From positions 21,577,501 to 21,641,500 of the forward strand of contig CM049417.1 of assembly GCA_026929865.2 (NCBI GenBank): a stretch of DNA of 64,000 bases, in the 5' to 3' direction. Position 1 is the stretch's first letter. Every line of letters begins with the position of its first letter. The notes under the pieces are model-generated. The model did no database searches and was not told where the DNA came from. It saw nothing but the letters and a program-made list of their open reading frames with translations. This document shows positions 57,650 through 64,000 of this stretch, piece after piece. The position numbers were made by a program, and so were the translations under genes. Source of the DNA: Hyperoplus lanceolatus (Eukaryota > Chordata > Actinopteri > Uranoscopiformes > Ammodytidae).

Positions 57650-58522
57650 CAGGGGTTTTCAAAGTGTGAGAGAGTGAGCCCCCCCTCAGAGAACAAATTT
57701 CAGCGGAGCCCCCCCCCCCGAAAAAAAAATGTTCTAAATCCCTGTGTTTTTTTTTAAAGATCTTTTAATTATTTTTACAAATTTAAACATATTTTTGAAA
57801 CATTCTAAACATTTTTGTGCGTTTTTAAACACATTTTTAATACATTTTGGCATCTTAATCCAGTGTTTTAATCCTGCTTCCTTTAAGCATGGATAGTAGT
57901 GACTGAGTGTGCAGCGGAGTGAGAAAGATAGGCAGACAGACTTGCCCACATTATTGACTAGTTAAATGTCATTTACACACCCAGTGTTTTTTCCCTAGTG
58001 CCTCCAATGTTCTGCTGTGTGAAAATAGTAGCCAGTGGAGAACCAGACCCTCTTAGGGGGTTCCGGCGGTATGCCCCCCCGGGAGATTTTTTTTCACCTT
58101 TTTAAAGTGAAATGCATGAACTGGTGCACTTTGAGAGGAAAATTAAGAGGCTAAATATGAGGGATTTTGTGTAAACAAATAATTTGGAGACACTGGGTCT
58201 GATGAATCAGAAGCTATTGAAGAAAGACACATGGATTTTCCATAAAAATATTCATTTGAAATACAAAAATGTATGCAGGGTCCTCTGAGTTGGGCTTGGT
58301 GCTCTTTTTCCGAGACCTATTTATCTGTAATGTAATAAATGCATTTAAATGCAGTGAGAGGAACGAAGCAGAAGAACTCTTGTCCAGCTATGCCGTGATC
58401 TTAATATAAAAAACACAAACTCAAAAAAAAAAAATATATATATATATATTTTTTTTTCACATATTCATCCGTGCCCCCCTGCCATAACCCCGCGCCCCCA
58501 CCCCACAGTTTAAAAACCACTG
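57650..58522. mobile_element. Non-autonomous hAT element
   Basis: The ends CAGGGGTTTTCAAAGTGTG and TTTAAAAACCACTG have the perfect 8-bp duplication TTCTAGAG (57642-57649 and 58523-58530). No transposase. Confidence 0.88.
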
Positions 58523-58530
58523 TTCTAGAG

Positions 58531-59142
58531 GGTATGATTCATTGCATTGGCTTGCATGACATTGAAAAGATACATTTTTTATTTTTGTCAGCTTAAGTTA
58601 ATGTGCCACCAAGCAGCTGAGCACTTTGTTGGTAGAGCTAAATACTTTATACAATTCATTTTGCTATACCTATTTCATAAATTTCTTTATTTAATTTTTC
58701 CATGCATGACAATTTTGTTTTGAAATGCAAACTTGATGCTTTTGAATCTTGCTTTAAACTAACCTCTTCCCCACCTTCCAAAGAAACACTAAGGTCTACT
58801 GTAACGTACACTGTAGGTGCATCATGCAAGATAAATAAATGGAACTAGAAAAATAACAAAAAGAATAAACAATACTCACACATTGACTGAGAATTCATGT
58901 AGAAAAAAGGAAAAAATAAAAAAAGGCTACACATATACCAGCGGGAAAAATACAGTTTACAACATGTTATGTCAATGCATATGTCAAAAAGACATGGATG
59001 CAAGTAAGCAAAACATGTAGCATATGCTTTTGTAGGGTGTTTGGCTACAAATAATCTGAAAGAAATGCCATGACTGTTGCTTAGTATCTGTGGTTTGTTC
59101 ACAGGTATGCTTGATGCTCATGGATAACAATAACTTGCCATC
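58531..59142. other. 5' flank of the mucin-like gene
   Basis: AT-rich. A CAG acceptor-like site at about 59104 could start the exon that holds the ATG, implying an upstream non-coding exon. No promoter motif placed. Confidence 0.4.
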
Positions 59143-62100
59143 ATGAACTTTGGATTTCTTCTAAGTCTATTGGCAGGTGAGTCAAGTGACATATCAATTG
59201 TCAGACACAATGTGCATAATCTGAAACTAATTTACCAACTGCTTAACCAATTCTGCTGAACTCCAAACACATTTCCTGCCTTAGACTCATATTCTACTTT
59301 TGTGCAGTTAGCTATAGAAGGGTCAGACATGAGCTCCTGTTTGCTGTGATTTACAGTTTACAGCACATTTTGGTACAAATACATTTTTGCCGAATACTGT
59401 AAACACTAAAAGTGACTGCTATAACCACAGCATCACAACCTCTAACTTTTGTAACCATGCCCTAAACCAAAGCTCTAACCCTACAAACACGATATATGCC
59501 TTGCACTGTGTTTGAAATTCTCCAACACACTTCTTGAAAAACAATTAAACTAATTGATTACCAATCAGTCTAAACCTTAGCACTACAAATAGACCCCAGG
59601 TGAGCTCAGCTCCTTTCTGAGACAGTAAGAGTCAGGAGAAGAGGAGGAGAGAGAGCGACAGGAGGACAAGGACAAAGAAGGCAACAGACAGAGACACATA
59701 CAACAGGGACTCTATAGTGGACCATGTTATAGATCATGGCCTATCAATGAGGGAGCCTGGACAGAGAGTGCAGCCCAACCTGAGTCGCTCCATAATTAGG
59801 AGATTTAGACTGGATATCAGGTGATCATTTCCCTGTTGCTTCTCAAAGGAAGACATTGAGTGTGATGTTGATGAGGCGATGTGGCCAGACGCAAACAGGA
59901 GGCGGTATCCATAAAAGGATTCATAATCCAACCACCCAATTCCTTACAACGCTGTGTTTTTTTTACCATTGTTCCCTAATCTTACTGTAATTGTTTCTTA
60001 GTTTATACTGACACACTGAATTGCTTGAACTGCAGTCCTACCTATTCATTGTGTTTGTTTGAAATGGCAAAATAAACTATTCTGCAACATGTGTGTTATC
60101 ATTAGGCAAAAACCGTAAAGTATGTGTTGTTACTGCAGGTGAAAGTGTATGAACATGCAAAGGCATAATTCTACTGATAAAGCATTCATATAGTGTTTTG
60201 CATTTATACTACAGTGTTTTCCATTCTGCACACCAGTGTTCAATGAGTGCTAGAAATGTCTAGTCATATGATGTGTGTGTTTGTCATTTGAAAAGAAAAC
60301 ACCATTTAGTGAAGAGTTAACATTGTTTTGAGGGTAAAGTGTGCTTTTTCACAAGTTAGGGTCCCTGCCCCCCAGCCAGAGTCCTTCACTGATGGCAACT
60401 GATGAGAACTGGTCGTCATGTAACCTCAGCACTGTGTATTTTACTCTTTGATGACACTTAGGGTGTATTCACACATGCCGTGTTTAGTTCGGTTGAAACA
60501 AACTCAGATGCACTTCCGCCTTCGGTGCGCATCTTTCAGGCAGGTGTGAATACAGCAATCGCACTCTGGGGCGGACCAAACAAGCACTCCGAGACCCAGC
60601 TGAAGAGGTAGTCTCGGAGCGTCTCCCGCACAGTGCCAACAGGTTCACGCTGTGCAAGAAGTGTGTGTTTTTATTTTGCTTCCCATGTACGGGACCGTCA
60701 ATACTATCCCCGTGTCAGTTTGGAGCTGAACTGCGCCGAACTGACACCCAGCTGATACACAGCTTAATCAGCTGAGTGTCGGCTTGAGTTTATTCTTCTC
60801 ACGAGCTGCGCGTCCAGCAGCAAAAATACAGTAAAAATTATGTTTCACATCGTAGACTACAAGCCACATAACGTGGCATTGTCATAGGGCTACATATTAT
60901 AACCATATGAAACAACAATAATTTGATGTTTTTCTTCTTTATTTATATGCTAGATGTAGGCCTTTTATTATTTTTAACCCCATATTATATCAATGATATA
61001 TTTAGCAGTTTTTACTTCGTTCTTCCTGCTTCTCTCCACCCCAGAATGTCTGTCCAATGAATGAATGACCTCAGATCACGTGTGGTTTTGCTTCGTAATG
61101 CTGGTTCACTTGCAAAAGGAGCAATATGAAAGTGGACCACACCAAAAAAAAAATCTAAACTCTATTTGGTCTGGAGCAAAGCAAGTGAACTAGCGGACTT
61201 TCCCAGTGTGAATACACCCTTAAACTCAGTGTTACTTTAAGTGAATTGCTGCTATTGCTTAGAATGTAAAGCCTGTCGTGCAAGATTATTTGATATGAAA
61301 CCGTATTTCTTTCCCTCTCACACAGCGGTTTTCCCACCTCATCTTACACTCTCTACTGAGGCTCCTGAACATAACTCAACAAATGCTTCGACCACTACGA
61401 TACCAGAGGTCAGTACATTTTCCACACCCTGGCCATTGACTGCTCTCCATGAATTTGCCCAAACCAGTCGTTTACGTGATATAACCACAAGCAAACCACC
61501 GTCAGAATCATCAGTAAACCTTGGCACTTCCCTCTTGGATGGAAATCCATCTTTTGATGACTCCGGCATTTCTACAGTGGTACAAAATATGTCAGGGCTG
61601 ATAAATTCCTCTGCAGAAAAGGGGACTACAACACAGATTCATACTGGCTCAACACAAACTCTGTCAGCCTCAACTACAGTTCAGCTAAGTTCACCTTTAC
61701 CAAATGTAACTGTGACTGATAAGGAAGTATTCAGTGATACCACCTCGGCATCAGAGTATCAAACTCCCGCATCAACAACACAGAAAAAACCCAACATTCT
61801 TGACTCACCAACAAAGATCTTTGTGACTGCCATGCCAGACACACCTAGGGCCTCAGACGTCACTGATCACAAGACAGCGACCAGCATTCCACACTTATCA
61901 GGAAATGATACTTTAACAGGCACATCTACACACAAATTCCAAGAAAAAACACAGACGGAAGAGCCAAATTTAACTTCCAACAAATCTGACGAGGACAATG
62001 ATTCAGTCACATCACTGAATTCATCAACTTTGATAAACTTCAAACGCATAGATTCAACTTTGAGCCCATCTGCAACAGAAGTTAATTCTAAAACCACTGG

Positions 62101-64000
62101 AACACAATACAATTCAGTCCCTGTGGATACAACAACAAACTTATCCTCTTATACATTTGAGAAGAATTTTGAAGCCATTCAAACCACGGTAAAAGAAACC
62201 ACAGAACCGATTACAACACACAATTTACCATTAGCAGTTTCAGGATCAACCACTGGCATAAATATAAATAATGTATCTACGATGACTGTAACCCCAGCTC
62301 CAAAGCAAAATACTCCCTTCATAAGAGCTATGTCTACAGCACCATCAACTACAGCAACTACAGAGTCCACCAAAACCTCATCGCAACCTAAGAGTTCTGA
62401 GGCAGGACAAATAACAACAGTTGTAGCAACAATAACCAAAGCAACAACTTTGGAACTTCAACAGACTTCAAGTCACACCATAGTGCCAGCTGAGAAAAAA
62501 ACTCCAATATTTACAGCAATTACAACAACTCCATCACAAATGATGCAATCTTTGGGAATAGAAAGCAACACAATTATATTACAAAATACAACATCAATTG
62601 TCTCAACACAAAGTGCATTATCTGCGACTACAGGATTCACTGCCACACCAACAGAAAGTAGAATAACAGAAACACCATCCACAGAAATAGGAGCTGTAAC
62701 AACACAATCAACAACTAAGGCACAAACTGCAGTACCTGTGGTGACAGAATTGGATAAATCAACAACAATTTACAACACAACACCATCACAAGTTACAGAA
62801 ACAATCCCAAATGAGTTATCCCCACCATTGAAAAAAAACACACAACCCCAAATCACTTCGACCCAAAGTACATTATCTGTAACAACAACTCCTCAAACTA
62901 CAGTTGATGAAAGAGGGAGAAAAAACATATCAGTTGCCATGACACAATTACCACAAAGTACAGCATCTGCAGGATCAGCCACATCACAAACATCAACACC
63001 CTCCACAACAAAATGGACCACAGTTTCAAAACAAACTGCTGGATCAACAACAATTCACAGCAATAGACAAACACACAGCGGATTAGTGACTACAGCAAGA
63101 ACAGCTAAACCATCAGTGGCCACAGCAATTAAAACACAAACTAGAAGATCTGTTGAAACAGTGTCCACAACCACCCTAACACATTTTAGTCCACTCACGA
63201 TAGAATCAAAATCACAAACAATTTACAGAACAACACACAGATCAGCGACCACACCAACAACAGCTACACCATCCAAGGTTTCCCCACCACAAGGATCACA
63301 AACTGCAATTGAAACCACACAGCCAGTTACTCCAACAGAATCTGCACCGTCTTTGACAATGGAAATAGGGATTTTACAATCATCAACATCAGCATCTGTA
63401 ACAACGGAACAACAACCCACAACTGCAAAACAAAGTGCTGGACCAACAACAATTCACAGCACTACACCAACACACAGTGGAGCAGTCGCCATAAGAGTGA
63501 ATGCGACACCTTCTATGGCAACACCATTTCCAACACAATCTAGAAGATCTGTAGAAACAGTGTCCACAACTACCCAAACACAATCTAGTCCACCCACTAC
63601 CGTGTCTGTAGTAACACTGCAACAAACTATTGATACAGATCCAAACTATCTTAAGGCTGAGGCAACAGTATCCACAACTGCTACAGCATCAACCCAATAT
63701 AACACATCTATAACAAATTCACCAGAATCAAGAACACCACTACAAACTACATCTTCTTTAACAGGAGATCCATTAAATGAAAAATCAACCAAGATGCATT
63801 TATCAACACCAAATGTTACAACATTTACACCAAATCAATCTATAACATCTAAAACTAAGACATCCACATTAACAACTACTTCCATATTATCATTGGCAAC
63901 AGGATTTACAACACCAACAAAAAGTGTGGTATCAACAACAGATAAACAAGACAAAGCAATACCTAACCCTAACCCAAAACCAGCAGAAATCACTTCAACA
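59143..64000 (+). CDS. Secreted or membrane mucin-like Thr/Ser-rich protein (5' part)
   Basis: Exon 1 (59143-59176) encodes a signal-peptide start, MNFGFLLSLLA, and ends at a GTGAGT donor. Exon 2 starts at 61326 after CTCTCACACAG, joins in phase (AAVFPPHLTLSTEAP follows) and stays open to the window edge, at least 891 codons. It is dominated by Thr, Ser, Pro, Ala and Gln with few hydrophobic stretches, the make-up of an O-glycosylated mucin domain. N-glycosylation sites (NST, NAS, NTT) also occur. About 60 residues repeat 133 codons apart (63029-63210 and 63428-63612; both contain SVETVSTTT). The 2.1-kb intron is mostly transposons. No C-terminal domain is visible, so the mucin type cannot be named. 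Confidence 0.8.
59199..60348 (+). mobile_element. Mariner/IS630-like element, third 5x-kb copy, in the mucin intron
   Basis: Collinear with 55070-56330 with a short internal deletion; both inverted ends are missing. The transposase remnant is in the same sense as the mucin gene. Confidence 0.85.
60461..61219. mobile_element. Harbinger-type MITE in the mucin intron
   Basis: GGGTGTATTCACAC mirrors GTGTGAATACACCC, with TTA on both sides (60458-60460 and 61220-61222). The right end lies 104 bp before exon 2. Confidence 0.75.

Noticed and set aside
55729-59931. Matching minus-strand frames of 65 codons at 55.73-55.93 and 59.73-59.93 kb (MDYESFYGYRLLFASGH)
   Set aside because: Two copies of one mariner-like repeat; the real transposase remnant is on the plus strand.
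61155-63625. Val-rich minus-strand frames
   Set aside because: Antisense of the Thr/Ser-rich mucin exon (ACA/ACT read back as TGT/AGT); the plus strand is open throughout.

Overview
The window is teleost fish nuclear DNA. Intron-split vertebrate genes sit in a dense bed of fish-type repeats: Tc1/mariner, hAT, Harbinger and piggyBac-like elements, tRNA-derived SINEs, L1, and one Ty1/copia fossil. The gene pair zfp91-cntf keeps the neighbour order known from mammals. I cannot name the species.

Layout. (1) 1955-21662, minus strand: a six-exon gene coding for about 780 residues. It joins a short SET-like segment, one C2H2 finger and a tyrosine-recombinase-like (Crypton-type) domain. Its 13.9-kb fifth intron is a graveyard of mobile DNA: a piggyBac-like element, a purine minisatellite split by a hAT, and a broken copia element that carries a hAT, a Tc1 and a SINE. 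(2) 24508-26426, minus: cntf, a helical cytokine of the IL-6/LIF class, three coding exons, 195 residues, no signal peptide. (3) 29692-34937, minus: zfp91, eleven exons, 633 residues, five zinc fingers. (4) 35.9-59.1 kb: no host gene found. This stretch holds a 5'-truncated L1 with a 15-bp target duplication, a nest of elements up to five levels deep (40.6-49.7 kb), and a second nest in which a mariner-like repeat lies both outside and inside the same hAT element (54.8-57.5 kb). (5) 59143 to the right edge, plus: the 5' end of a secreted Thr/Ser-rich mucin-like gene. It has a signal-peptide exon, an intron full of transposons, and an exon open for at least 891 codons.

The three minus-strand genes are consecutive and co-oriented. 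Nothing seen links their functions, apart from zfp91 and cntf being transcribed in tandem as in mammals. Exon limits were set by hand from GT/AG sites and reading phase. The summed coding lengths of zfp91 (1902 nt) and of the SET/recombinase gene read to its stop (2343 nt) are both exact multiples of three, which supports the models. Element limits rest mostly on target-site duplications read directly from the sequence.
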